A stretch of 64,000 nt of DNA. Source: Pisaster brevispinus. Taxonomy: Eukaryota > Echinodermata > Asteroidea > Forcipulatida > Asteriidae. Of the stretch, positions 12,361 to 25,162 are shown in pieces (positions within the stretch are counted from its first letter, which is position 1; every line of letters starts with the position of its first letter). The position numbers and the translations under genes are program-made. The notes under the pieces are model-generated. The model had not been told where the DNA came from and ran no database searches. It worked only from the letters and a program-made list of their open reading frames with translations. The stretch is taken from assembly GCA_023634235.1 (NCBI GenBank), contig JAMKCF010000011.1, positions 18,028,027-18,092,026 on the forward strand. Direction: 5' to 3'.

Positions 12361-12559
12361 ATCAATTTTGTGACATGATCTTGATGAGGAAATTGAGTCA
12401 AAAGAGGGCGCTGCCAGACGATTGCGTGCAGAGGGGTGCACCGGTGCTTCTCTTCTTCACAGGGGCTATTTTACTACTGCCATCTAAGAGCTTAAACTTT
12501 CCGAAAACTGTGAGCAGCCGTCTTCGAAAGTTGGGATACGTTCAGCCGCAGTAAGTACA

Positions 12560-15260
12560 AACATAAAGCTTCTTCATCATCATCTGTTAGCATCATGCAT
12601 TACTGCACCGGCTGCCTGACTTGTGAGAAGCTTCCAAATAGACCGGTCTATGAGCTGCCACTGATGCCTCCTCCACAGACCATCCAGTGCCCAGTAATGC
12701 GCAGGATCTTTCTTTGGCATCTCATGTCAAAAGCATCTAGCCTGTCCTCATCTCTTTCTGTCAGACTCCAACATTCGGCGGCGTACAGCCAGGTTGTAGA
12801 ACCTCATCTTGATCTCCAGGTTGAGATAGCGATCTTTCCATATCTTCTCCAGCTCCCTGAAAGATACTGCAGCTCTGCCAATTCTGATGTTCAGCTCTTT
12901 GCCAATTGTTCCATCAGCACTGCAGAAGGTGCCCACGTACTTAAAATGCTCCACCACTTTGATGTTTCCTTCATTTCCAAGTGGGACAATGGGAGTGGAT
13001 GGGGGAGTGGATGAGGGAGTGGATGCGGAAGCAGTTGATTTTCCAATTGTCATGAGTTCTGTTTTCATGAAACTCATGTTTAGCCCGAGTTTTCCTGCAA
13101 GTGATCTTATGGCTTCTGTTGTTTCAGCCATCTTGGTAGCAGATTCCTCGAATAAAGCTATGTCGTCGGCATAGTCTAAATCAGAAAGCCTCATCTCAGG
13201 GTACCTTGAGCTTCGCCTGATAAGGACAATTCCTCTGTTGTTATCGTCTACAGCATGTCTCATAATGAAATCAATAACCAGACCAAACAGCAAGGGGGAC
13301 CAGATATCGCCTTGTCTCACGCCTGTGACAATCTTAAACCAGGTGGAGATGGATCCCTCCGACTTCACTGCACATGTTGTGTCTTCATAGGAATTCTTGA
13401 TAATATTTATCATCTTACTAGGGATGCCATAGATCTTGAGAACTTCCCAGAGTGAAGGTCTGTGAACTGAGTCTAAGGCCGCCTTGAAGTCGATAAAATT
13501 AACAAGACATGTAGCTGTTGTTCCAAACACTTTTCTACAATTTGGTTCAAGGTGAAAATTTGATCCAGGCAGGAACGGCCTTTTCTAAAGCCTGCTTGGT
13601 TTTCTCTAATCCTGTTGTCTATGTCATCCTTGATTCTCGAGAGCATGATGTTAAAAAAACACTTTCCCTGCTATATCAAGTAAGGTGATCCCTCTGTTGT
13701 TGTTGCAGTATGAGAGGTCCCCTTTCTTTGGTAGTGGTAAAATGATGCCCTTTCCCCATTCGTTGGGAGTTCTTTCTTTTAGCCAAATGAGTCTGCAAAT
13801 TCGTAGCAGCCATTCTCTGATGTTATCGCCTCTATCCTTAAGTAGCTCAGGAGGGATGTTATCGATCCCTGGAGCTTTGTTTCTCTTCAGTAGACTAACA
13901 GCTTTATTCAGCTCTGCCATGGTTGGTGGTTCCATCTTGATTTCTAGTTCACCAAATGAATTCAGCTGGGAGAAGTCAAGGAGTTCTTCTGGTTCATCTG
14001 CATTGAGTAGGTCCTCAAAGTGTTCAGCCCACCTCTGCAGCCGTGTTGCCTCATCCTTTATGATGTTGCCTTCAGAGTCTCTGATCTGTGTTACTCTCCT
14101 GCTGGTTTTGTCAATCAAGATGTTTTTCTTTTGGTAAACCTCTCGAATGTTGTTATTAGCAGAGGCTTGTTGGATGTCATCTGCATTACTAGCATACCAA
14201 GCTTTCTTATCATATCGCAGGCTAGCTCTAGTTTACTGTTGAGATCCTTGTACTTGGCGTCAAGGGATGGTTTGGCTTCTTTCCTCTTTGCAATCAGATC
14301 TCGTGATTGTGTTGAGATCCAGTCTTCTTGCTTCCGCTTCCGATAACCCAATTCCTTCTTTGCAGCCTCATTGATGGAACTACTGAAATGATTCCATTCT
14401 CTGTCAATGTCATCCTCTTCTTCCAGTTCGACTAGAGCATGGAATTTGCCACCAACTGTAGCATCAAAACACTGTAGTATATCCCTGTCTAGTAGCTTTG
14501 CAAAGTCATATTTCAGCTGTTTCTTTTGCTGCTTGGATGCTGTCAGTGAGAGACGAATGGTTGTAACTGCTAGGTTATGATCACTTCCAATGTCTGCTCC
14601 TCTATATAATCTCACATCCTTTAGGGAGTTTCGCCATCTGCGGTTAATTACAGTATGGTCAATTTGGTTGACTGTTTTCCCATCTGGAGAGTTCCAAGTG
14701 AGCTTGTGGATCTTTTTGTGTGGGAACATTGAAGAGCCAATGACTAGGTTGTGGACTAGGCCAAAACACAGAAGTCTGATGCCATTGCCATTTAGGTTAC
14801 CTTCTGCATGACTTCCAAGAGCAGGTTTCCATGTGTCTGTGTCGTTTCCAAGCTGAGCATTCATATCTCCTATGATGATCAGAATGTCATGCTTCGGAAT
14901 ACTCGATGTCAGATCATCCAACTGGTTGTAAAAAGTATCTTTGTTGGCTTGGTCATCTGAGCGAGTTTCGCTGTTTGTAGGAGCGTAACAAACCATAGAG
15001 CTACCTATGAACAAACTACCAGGTTGAGTTTAGCGTGTCTGCAATTGAATCTTGCCACAATTAGTCGATCAGAGATGCATTCGCACGACAGCAGGGATTT
15101 CGCAGCAGTCTAAGATACCATGAGACCAACAGTTCGTTCCCTTTTGTTGCTATCAGTACCAGAGTGTATTATCTCCCATTTACCAAATCTAGTTCTGCCT
15201 TGACCAAGCCAGTGAAGTTCTGTCAGAGCTACGATATCAAGATTGTAAGAATTGCATAAA
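12560..15260 (-). pseudogene. RTE-type LINE, endonuclease plus reverse transcriptase, decayed
   Basis: Reading the minus strand, the apurinic endonuclease domain comes first (about 15240-14400) with IIIGDMNAQLG, VNQIDHTVINRRW and GSDHNLAV. Then a linker and the reverse transcriptase palm: ELNKAVSLLKRNKAPGIDNI, RGITLLDIAGKV, TGVRQGDIWSPLLF and the catalytic LDYADDIALF, followed by VEHFKYVGT. These are the hallmarks of the RTE group of non-LTR retrotransposons (BovB-like). The frame breaks near 14115, 13650, 13530 and 12750, so it is dead. It lies between the two inverted satellite arrays. Both termini are approximate; no target duplication was identified. Confidence 0.85.
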
Positions 15261-17004
15261 GCTTACACAGCCGATTCCATCTGAACAGCACATCATCATT
15301 TCCTTGGGTGAAAAAAGCAAACTCAGTGTCAACGGTTGAATAGCCTTTTGTGGGCCCATTAGCAAAAGGATGGGATTAGTCAAGTTGATAATTCATGGTC
15401 TTACCCTGTATGATTTAATTTATACATGAACAAACTTTGAACATTTTAGCTAATTTCGTTGTCTGAGCATGGAGGTAAAATAGTCTGAGTGAGGAGAAAT
15501 TAATGAAAAAATCGTTGGAAAAGTTTTCAAGGCAGTTTTATTCAACAGTTTTTAATGCAAATATTCAAAAGTTTTCAATGAAACATTTTCCAAACGTTTT
15601 AAATGCAACAAAAGACCATAACTGGTAACAGTCTATTAGTTAAGGTCTGGCTTGCATTTAAAGCTTTCATTCAGGTCAGGTAACATTAAATTGGTGCAAA
15701 TAAGTAACATTTTCTAGCTTTACTGGAAGTAAAGTATCGGGTACATTTTTCACGAAACAAAACATTGGAAATATCAGGTAACTTTAAATGGTTCTGCATT
15801 TTCTTTTTTTTCTGTTTTCAGTAGACTTTGTTTATAAATTAAGCACATTTAATAATTGACCATTTAACAATAGGAGATAACTGTCAGCAGCGAAGTGTTT
15901 GGATCACCAAAATTACCTTTTGTATAATACATCTTCAAAACTTTAGCATCGCAATGGGTTAAGTGTATACACATGTATTTTCAGTATGACTGAAAGAATA
16001 ATGAACAAAAGAATAATTTTTAAAAACCACATGTGTTTCAAGAAGCCGCATTTTTGCAATGCATGAGTTAGTACATTCAAACAAACGTCGCGTTTCCAAA
16101 TAATTTCACTCCAGTACTCTATGGCAACCATAGTGATGTTTGTTAGTCACCTGCTCTGGTGGCGGTATCCAAGCGATGACATCGTCATATTTGTACTAAA
16201 TCTTGTCTTCCATCTTAGGTTCACCCTCATAAACTAACAGCATTCACCAATCTCGGCATTCGTAAGTGTCACAGGCTTCGGAACTTTATGTGGTCTTAAT
16301 GGTCCTTCCTTGGTTGTCATTTCTTCAGTTCTCCTTTGGTCATTTGTCTTTTCATCGGTTGTCTTGTGCTCATTTGTGTTTTATTAGATGTCCTAATCTT
16401 GCTTGTGTTGTTTTTGAAGCAGGGTATGCCATTGCAAAAGCAACTTAGCCCTAGATGGCTTACTGCCCCAGGATCATCGGTAAGGAGGACCTTTGAATCA
16501 TACAAATTAGACAATTCAATAATCCAAAAATGCTACGATAAAAACTGCCAGCTTGGTCATTGCGAAGTTCTCTAAACTATTAACAATACATTTTTGAATA
16601 AATGCCTTTTGGAAAACGCTTGCCAGGTGTATAAGTGTTAACACTTACACATAAATTAGTTTCAAAGATGAGTTTTTGTGTCTCGAAAATTCACGCAAAG
16701 ATTGTTTTTATATAATCAATTATTTTATGTGCAAAATATTAATTTCATCTTTTTTTACAAACTTTCCAAATCGTCTTGAATAAATGTATTTTCTGGGAGT
16801 TGACATCCGACGTCCGAGAAAAGAAATAACATTTAACACTTAGTTCTTCACTTTTGGTGGTCAATTATTATCGAAATTGTGTCTTTCAAAAAAAAATAAA
16901 AAAAATAAAAAAATTCAGTAAATAACGCAATTTCCATCTCTACGGCGTTAAACATCTGGACAAGAAAGGTAACATTGAAAATTACCCGATTGCTGTGATA
17001 CAGT
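15261..17004. other. Spacer between RTE remnant and right satellite array
   Basis: AT-rich DNA with short frames only (for example 16266-16575 on the plus strand) and no recognisable domain; low-complexity AAAATAAA runs near 16890-16920. Nothing assigned. Confidence 0.4.
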
Positions 17005-18870
17005 GAGGACGGGTTTTGTGAGGTTTTGTTTACTTTACGCTGTACTGTGTATACAAAAACCGATGAGCCCCTAACGTTTGAGATGAGTTTAACTTTAAAT
17101 AAGTCGATAATTATAAGTGGTAAAAATCTGAAAGAATATTTCTTATAAAGCTACAGCCTTTAATCATAGATTCTGAAGGTTTGATGAAGTTCCGTTAATG
17201 TTAAATATTACGAGGACGGGTTCTGTGAGGGGTGTCACAATGGAGCCTGCTACTGCAGTCAGCGCGCTTATTGGCTATACGCTGTACTGTGTACACAGAA
17301 ACCGATGAGCCCCTAACGTCTGAGATGAGTTTAACTTTAAATAAGTCGATAATTATGATTGGTAAAAATCTGAAAAAATATGTTTTATAAAGCTACAGCC
17401 TTCATTAATAGATTCTCAAAGTTTGATGAAGTTCCGTTAATGTTTAAAGATTACGAGGACGGGTTCTGTGAGGGGTGTCATAGTGGAGCCTGCTACTGCA
17501 GTCAGCGCGCTTATTGGCTATACGCTGTACTGTGTACACAGAAACCGATGAGCCCCTAACGTTTGAGATGAGTTTAACTTTAAATAAGTCGATAATTATA
17601 ACTCGTAAAAATCTGAAAAAAATATGTTTTATAAAGCTACAGCCTTCATTAATAGATTCTAAAAGTTTGATGAAGTTCCGTTAATGTTTAAAGATTACGA
17701 GGACGGGTTCTGTGAGGAGTGTCATAGTGGAGCCTGCTACTGCAGTCCACGTGCTTGTTAACTGTGTACATGCTGTACTGTGTACACAGAAACCGATGAG
17801 ACCCTAACGTTTAAGATGAGTTTCACTTTAAATAAGTCGATAATTATAAGTGGTAAAAATCTGAAAAAAATATTTCTTATAAAGCTACAGCCTTCATTAA
17901 TAGATTCTGAAAGTTTGATGAAGTTCCGTTAATGTTTAAAGACTACGAGGACGGGTTCTGTGAGGGGTGTGATAGTGGAGCCTGCTACTGCAGTCAGCGC
18001 GCTTATTGGCTATACGCTGTACTGTGTACACAGAAACCGATGAGCCCCTAACGTTTGAGATGAGTTTAACTTTAAATAAGTCGATAATTATAAGTGGCAA
18101 AAATCTGAAAAAATATGTTTTATAAAGCTACAGCCTTTAATCATAGATTCTGAAGGTTTGATGAACTTCCGTTAATGTTTAAATATTACGAGGACGGGTT
18201 CTGTGAGGTGTGTCGTAGTTGAGCCTGCTACTGCAGTCAACGTGCTTGTTGGCTATACGCTGTACTGTGTACACGGAAACCGATGAGCCCCTAACGTTTG
18301 AGATGAGTTTAACTTTAAATAAGTCGATAATCATAAGTTGTAAAAATCTGAAAAAAATATGTTTTATAAAGCTACAGCCTTCATTAATAGATTCTGAAAG
18401 TTTGATGAAGTTCCGTTAAATTTTAGATACTGTTGGGACGGGTTCTGTGAGGGGTGTCTTAGTGGAGCCTGTTACTGCGAACAGCATGCATGTTGACCAT
18501 ACGCTGTACTGTGCATAATAGAACTGATGAGGCCCAAACGTTTGAGATAAGTCAATAAATATAAATGGGAAACATTCTGAAAATTATTACCCATCAGGCT
18601 TAAGTCTTTAATAATTTAATGAGAAAACTTGAAAAATTTCCATTGATGTTTACTTACAATGAGTGTGGGTTCTGTGAAGGGTGTAATGTAATAGTGGAGT
18701 CTATTATTGCAGTTTGACTACACGTTGTACTGTGCACACGGGAAACGATGAGCCCTAAACATGGGAAGCGGGAAGACCTTTACTGCCAGTCTAATATAGC
18801 GCAAGCAGCGATTATTATCTAGGATACTTCTTCATGTGTAGCGATGAGCCCCAAACGTTTGAGAACAAGC
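17005..18870 (-). repeat. Satellite array, 6 good plus about 2 diverged copies of the 243-bp unit
   Basis: This is the reverse complement of the unit at 11465-12360: TTCCGTTAATGTT recurs near 17193, 17436, 17678, 17930 and 18171. Copies become increasingly diverged from 18430 to 18870, as expected at the edge of an array. Confidence 0.88.
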
Positions 18871-19055
18871 ATCGACCCCGGTTTATAGTCGGTCGCGCGA
18901 TGGTTGCGCGATGATAATCGTTGGACCCTGAGAACGCTGGACGCTGAGCGTTTTTTGGACAGTTTATAGTCGGTCGCGCGATGGTCACGCGATGTTCAAA
19001 AGCTTGGTGTTACGATCACTCATCGTCCACTGCTGCACTAGCTGAACTCTCCGTC

Positions 19056-19056
19056 T

Positions 19057-19088
<32 letters not shown>

Positions 19089-19090
19089 CT
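19056..19090 (+). repeat. (TTGA)n microsatellite
   Basis: Short tandem run of ATTG/TTGA units inside the 5.1-kb element. Confidence 0.8.
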
Positions 19091-21359
19091 TGACTGATGT
19101 CACTAACATTCTGTTCTATAAAACAAAGTCAGCAAACTTTGATAACTTTGATTACCTATTAAGTCTTCATCCTCCACCACCTGGTAGGTCTTTAAAAATA
19201 ATGAGAAATAATTGTAGGCCTAACGCTAATAGAGTTTTAAATTTAATAAGTTTCTTAAATTCAGTCAAAATATGTCGCCCGCTTTTGTTGCCCTAACACT
19301 AAACAAGTACATGCACCTGTATGAAAATACAGAAATTTACGGGTGAACGAAGTTTCAGAGAGATTCAGCCGCTCTCTAAAGAAAAGGCCTATATTTACTT
19401 AATTTGTTTACTATATGTCAAGAACTTTTTATATATTTGTTGGTTTCATTATTATTATTTTCCCCCTTCTTCTGTATACCGTTGGCATTTTATTGAAGAT
19501 GCTTTGGCCATGTTTTGGTCGATAGACTTGAAAAGTTTTAAATAGCTATTTTTTAAGATTATAGAAAGTTTTAAGCTTTCATTTGATATACTGCACGGGA
19601 AAAAAATCAGCCAATGATTAGCGGAAATTAATTAAAAACTAAGTTGAGTTATTGTCGAGATCCCGACATTATTCGAAATCTGAATAATTATCGGCACGAT
19701 AAAGTAGTGTTCCAAAAAAGGTTGTGCACAAAGTAACCATAGTTATCGGGCAGCAGAGGTCTTTGCTCGGTCAATACGAGTCAGTTATGCAAATGAATAG
19801 TTTTTGTTACAACGGCGTCTAAGCATTAAAACATCATTCGCTCAGGAAATTTTTTTTTTTTAAATCGGCTCAAACACGGGCTAAGCATTTTTAAACTTCA
19901 CATTTGAATTTAAATTAATTTTAGTGTAAACTCGTTCAAAGACCGGGCGATAATTCTTTACATAGGCCTTTCTTTGGATCACTTCCATGCATGGAAAAGA
20001 GGTTCGGGATGGTACATGTAGGCCTAGGCCCTACTTAAAACAAAATCTACTTTCTAGGTATGTCGGATCAAGTTCTGCGATTGGCTGCAGCCTCTCTGCT
20101 CATACGAAGAAGGCAAAGACGAGCAAATTTACGACACGGCAACCTGTATGTGCGTGAACTTTGGAGAATATTATCGCCTTGTCAGTGACATGAAGCTTGG
20201 GGACCATGAGTTCAGGCCCGCGAGAGCGGGGGTGCTGTGGGTGCTGCAGCACCCCCAACTTTTTGGATGGGGGTGCTGGTATATACTAAAGCACCCGGAG
20301 CTGGAATATTATACTAAAAAAATTAAAATCACAAAACAAAAGTGATATGCAAAAAAAAATAGACAGTAAGAAATACTTTAATAGATACAAATAATACCTG
20401 TTTTCAAAGTTGAGGCCTACATAAAATTAAAATAAATCCAAGCCGAAAAAAGGATGTAAATAATTCAACAACTTCCCATTTTTAAAAAGTAAATAAATTT
20501 AGATGCACATTGTTTTGAAGTAACTCAAAAATGAACACATATTTCACAAACAAAAATAATACTACTGCATACAGAAACTATTAAAAAAATATTAGTAAAA
20601 AGCTTAATACTTGCTTTTACAATGTAGTTTTTTAAAATGGGAAACACCATGAGCAAGGAACACACTGCGCGCGCCATACAACACAGTTTCGAAATAAACA
20701 AACAAGTCAGAATTAAACGAACGACTCTGTAATAATTTAACACAACTCAGAAATAAACGAACAACTCAGAAATAAATATTGCAGAAAAAAGCCAACCTCG
20801 GAATTAAACCAACCAATAACACAATAGTTTTCAAATGCTTTTACCTGGCCTTAAATGCTCACTGTTTTATTGCTGTCATAAGTTACTTGACATTGTCATG
20901 ATGATGAAAGAAGTTGACATTCAAGCTAAATAATTTCATCGTTATTATCATTTTACAATACGTCAACTGAGAAATGGAGAAATTAATAATGATCTACAAA
21001 GCCTTTACAAATATTTTGTTCATGCTTATACAAAAACATCGCAATAAAAATTACCGGTAGCAGTTAACGAGAGGCACTTATTGTTCCCTTGGCACTTATC
21101 ACTTCTGAACCAGACATACTCCGTTATTCCATGCCAATATTAACAAAAGGGACGTTAATTGTACGTAGACAACTAGCCTTGGAAATATTTTAAAATTTGA
21201 ACCACAATTCTAGTAATTTACTGCACGAGTCTCGAAAACTAAACATCTTTTCAGCAAACTCGAGCGATAGGAATGGGGTCAAAACTATCCAGACCACGAA
21301 GGTTGTTGGACCATAACGGAGTAGGCAATAGGTTGACTGGGATGTCAGACACTCGTCCG

Positions 21360-21480
21360 TTTGACAACTCGACGGGTAAGACAACTCGACGGGTAAGACA
21401 ACTCGTCCGGTCGGACAACTCGACAGTTTTACAACTCGCCAGTGAGACAACTCGACGGAGTGCCAAGACAAGTCGACATT
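21360..21480 (+). repeat. Short tandem array built on GACAACTCG
   Basis: GACAACTCGACGGGTAA and variants recur about seven times at roughly 16-20-bp spacing. The open frames over this stretch on both strands owe their length to the repeat and are not taken as genes. Confidence 0.7.
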
Positions 21481-22224
21481 GGACAGTCTGGTGTTGTGAA
21501 TACTGTCGCAGATGGCGTGATGTTCTCATTCTCTGTGGTTGCAGTAGAAGCCACTGTGACGAAGCCGGCGCTGACATGAGAACATTGCCATGTGTCCTGA
21601 AAGAAAGAAACAACTAAATTATAGTTTCGATAGCTTATGGTTTCAGTATATGAACGGGTATGTTAGTTATGTCACTACAAAGACTACAAAGCTTGAAATA
21701 ACACCTACCCATAATCTTTTAGATGATCATCTAAAAAGATCATCTGCTGATAGTAGGGCCAGCTGCATGGGCTGGAGCCTTCCGCCCGACTGCCATTTTT
21801 TTTTGAAGGAGCCTTTCTTCTTTTTAACAAACACGTCCCTCAAGCTTTTGAATCTTTTCTGAACATCACGGGCTGTTCAAAAGAAAGGGGGACAAATTAA
21901 AATAAACTTTACCAACATCAAATGCAAATTATTATTCTTGAGTGTGGTTTTATTATTAGAAAAAATATTAATCTCTCAAAGCTGGATGCTTGTGTCTTTT
22001 GGGGAAACAAACTTGGCTGTACAGTTTATTTTTATGTCATACTAGATCCTTCAACTCTCACTGGAAGTGATTACATGATTTCTCATTTTGGCCTACGAGG
22101 CACGTAATCATTAATCATCTAAAACTGTCTTACAGCATGACGTGTTGCCCATTTTAACTCATTAACTCATTACTGCTGGATGTGCGAACTACGTGACTTT
22201 TTTGTTAATCGGGAACCCCCCCTC

Positions 22225-22241
22225 CCCAACAAAAACAACAA

Positions 22242-22325
<84 letters not shown>

Positions 22326-22326
22326 G
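22225..22326 (+). repeat. (AAC)n microsatellite
   Basis: About 30 AAC triplets. The poly-Thr and poly-Val frames across it are artefacts of the repeat. Confidence 0.97.
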
Positions 22327-23584
22327 CAAACAAACAAAACGAAACGAAAAACCTAGGCCTGCAAATACAAATAATAACATAAATAAAAAGTTACAGTGTA
22401 GCCATACCAATGTTTGTAGACAGAAGTGTTGAGTGTGTCTGGTGTGTAGTCTGATAGTTGTAATAATGTATCAATATTATGTACATTTTCCTACAAAAAT
22501 TATACATTCTTTTAGTGAATGCAGCCGCAGGCATGACAACTAACTGCCTGAGTAAGTGTCCACACCATGTTTTTATCCAGAATAAACTAATAGTTTATTC
22601 TAATTTGGAAGAGTAAGACTGAAATACATGGAAATACGTGCAAACTACATGAATCCTGAAAAAGTTGCTGTCATCATGTCGTGGTAGTTCGTCTGGTCGA
22701 GGATTTAGAAAAGAGTGTTTTCTTTTGGATAATCGCCCAGCTGGCAACTCCAGTTTCAACCGTGAGATCTGACTTAACTATTACACCAGTAAATGTTTGA
22801 TGCACTGAAGTGTGTATAAAAAAATCAAATGTTTGTTGTTCTTCCAGTCTTCAAGTTGTTCAACTGAATCGAAGAAAATGTCATTACATTACTCTTTGGA
22901 AATGACCCTGAAGTGAAGTTAAACAGCAACTCTCGGGAATGAATAAAAACGTCTAAAATTTTGCTTTGTTTTATATTGTCATCACTACTTTTTACACTAG
23001 TCATGCCCTCCGGCTAGGCCTGTTTGAATTTGGATATATGCGACCCAAGTTGACAACAGCAACAACAAGAGCAACTCTCGGGAATAAATAAAATACTTTT
23101 GCTTCGTTTGCAACTAAACTAGATTCAGCCTGACGGCCTCGTTGATGAAAAAGGCGTCAGTGACTGTGGCTCCACATAAAGGACAACTCGTATTGTACCG
23201 CCATGACTGCCGGTCTTCTTACATTAACACAAAGTGCTTTATTGGGACGGTTAAGCTAAGCCTAAGTTTTGGATAAAGTATACTTAAAATTAATGCCGAG
23301 TCTTATGAACACGGCCCGGCTATATAGACCCTCTAATAAACAAGGCCTAGCAGGCTAGGGGACCTAATGTTACTGTTTAACTTTAACGTCGGGTGGACAT
23401 GCGAATAGACCCTACCTCATTACTCAAAAGTACAGTGTATAACTAAACTAACGTTTGCCATGAATAGGCTGATTAACGTGCGCTTGTTGACAGACAGTCT
23501 CGTTGACATTGTGTAACGTTTGGTTTACCCTAAAAAATGTATAAACAAAAAAGGACAAACAAAAAAGACAATCTTGTTACTTAC

Positions 23585-23768
23585 GGTTTGCCTGCAGCCT
23601 CGATGAATATGTTTTCCATGCATTTTCTTTTTTGCCGACGTCTTTGTAATCAGCTTGTCTGATTGCGAAAATGCATGGAAAATTCTGCACTTCAGAAAGC
23701 AATCGCTCAACAAAGTTACGGTCCACCATTTTGTTTGACGCGCTAAGATGTGAAATTTGCATATTCAT
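23585..23768 (-). CDS. MADF-domain first exon (transposon-borne)
   Basis: The minus strand reads from ATG at 23766-23768 (or the internal ATG at 23727-23729, MVDRNFVERLL) to a GTAAGT donor after 23585. The peptide FVERLLSEVQNFPCIF, then ADYKDVGKKENAWKTYSSRL, fits the MADF consensus: aliphatic helix, Pro, YxD, then an AW pair. MADF is a Myb/SANT-like DNA-binding fold. In Harbinger-type transposons such a protein accompanies the transposase and helps its nuclear import and end binding. Downstream exons were not identified, although a TTTCAG acceptor exists near 21600. Confidence 0.55.
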
Positions 23769-24479
23769 CGTTATCTACCGATCGGGCAATTCTATTGGTC
23801 CACTGAAACAAATGAGGTCAGCGATCATGTCAGAGTTCAAATAATTGAACCCTGCAACGACGACGCCAGCGACCCTCAACGACGGTCGTTGACGGATCGT
23901 TGAGGGCTCAGCGTTAACTATAAACCACCTAAAAAGTGATCGCGCGTCACAACGATCGTCGCACGACCATCGCGCGACCGACTATAAACCGGCCTTAAGA
24001 TGGCAGAGGGGGCGATTACCCATAGACTTCTGCATTAGGTATTTGTTTTAATAAACAAGGTGGGTTAAAGGAAAAGGCCACCTGGCAAGCACTCCCCCTT
24101 ATTTTTGCAAGGAAATACGCAAAACAATTAATTGACAAACAGCGCCCCGTGGGGGAATCCCCATACATTGTGAGTAGTTAAGTGATTCATGGACTTCAAA
24201 CAATATTCTCACTCGACAAAACAATTATTATTAAACTCTCATATATAAGTATATCTTTATTTTCCTTCAAAAAAATTATTCATAAATTACAGCTCTGAAA
24301 ACTTAATCACCTTTATCGTATTTCGAAAAGTACAACTTTGGAATTTAACACAGAACTAGGACATGCAGTAAAAAAAGTACAAAAGTTAAACTCTTGATTT
24401 ACCAATTAAGCCTCTCTTAATTATGTTTCATTTACATGAATGGCAATGATTTAAAATTCCAGTACTTTAACATAACCAT

Positions 24480-25156
24480 CAAGACTTGTACGACATCCTT
24501 ATTTTAGGATGTGGTCATCCCGAGATAAATTATCACATCAAGACGACATCCTACCTTTAGGATGTCAACATCCTGAAATGAATTATCACAGCAAGACGAC
24601 ATTCTACTTTTAAGATGTCGTCATCCCGAGATAAATTATCACAGTAAGACGACATCCTACATTTAAGATGTCTTCATCCCGAGATAAATTATCACGGGAA
24701 GACGACATCCTACTTTTAGGATGTCGACATCCCGAGATAAATTATCACAGGAAGACGACATCCTACTTTTTGGATGTCGACATCCCGAGATAAATTATCA
24801 CAACAAGACGACATCCAACTTGTAGGATGTCGTCATCCCGAGATAAATTATCACAGCAAGACGTCATCCTACTTTAGGATGTCGACATCCCGAGATAAAT
24901 TATCACAGGAAGACGACATCCTACTTTTAGGATGTCGACATCCCGAGATAAATTATCACAGGAAGACGACATCCTTCTTTTAGGATGTCGACATCCCGAG
25001 ATAAATTATCACAGGAAGACGACATCCTAGTTTAGAACGTCGTCATTCCGAGATAATTATCTCGGTATGTCGACTTATTTGCATTTAGGATGTCGTCATC
25101 CGGAGATAATTATGTCAGGATCTCAACATGTCGGATGGCACTTCCAGAGCTCCGTA
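24480..25156 (-). repeat. Right terminus: about 11 inverted 53-bp hairpin repeats plus the inverted end
   Basis: This is the reverse complement of 7035-7600. Units carry GACGACATCC and GGATGTCGAC/GGATGTCGTC around TCCCGAGATAAATTATCAC. The last 140 bp match the left terminus almost perfectly. Confidence 0.9.
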
Positions 25157-25162
25157 CTAATC
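25157..25162. repeat. Right target-site duplication CTAATC
   Basis: Directly follows the terminal CCGTA; identical to 7029-7034. Confidence 0.92.

Larger units (their letters stand above)
18878..23992. mobile_element. 5.1-kb element with inverted termini, possibly Harbinger-like
   Basis: The termini are CCGGTTTATAGTCGGTCG and its reverse complement, followed on both sides by a second partial copy of the TTTATAGT motif (near 18961 and 23925). A MADF-domain exon lies just inside the right end. PIF/Harbinger transposons typically carry a transposase gene and a MADF/Myb-like gene, hence the suggestion. TTA follows the right end (GGCC|TTA), as a Harbinger TWA target would, but the left flank does not match, and no transposase frame was recognised, so the copy is probably damaged or non-autonomous. 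It abuts the last satellite copy. Confidence 0.55.
7035..25156. mobile_element. 18.1-kb DNA transposon of the IS3EU-like type, nested in a CR1 LINE
   Basis: The termini are TACGGAGCTCTGGAAG and its exact reverse complement; the first 140 bp or so of the two inverted ends differ at about three positions. The flanking 6-bp duplications CTAATC are perfect. A DDE transposase gene sits just inside the left end. Known family traits, recalled from memory: eukaryotic IS3-like (IS3EU) transposons make 6-bp target duplications and have TAY...RTA ends, which fits. Polintons also make 6-bp duplications, but no DNA polymerase B, ATPase, protease or capsid frame is present. Most of the 18 kb is not needed for transposition: it contains satellite arrays, an RTE LINE and a MADF-bearing element, which are later insertions or captured cargo. 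Confidence 0.88.

Noticed and set aside
21251..21617. Coding exon of the MADF gene near the TTTCAG at about 21600
   Set aside because: The frame runs into a GACAACTCG tandem array and shows no conserved sequence; the acceptor alone is not enough.
22189..22432. Poly-Thr and poly-Val open frames on both strands
   Set aside because: They are produced by the (AAC)n microsatellite and have no other content.
7035..25156. Polinton/Maverick identity for the 18-kb element
   Set aside because: Size and 6-bp duplication fit, but no polymerase B, ATPase, protease or capsid frames exist, and the transposase resembles IS3-type rather than Polinton integrases.
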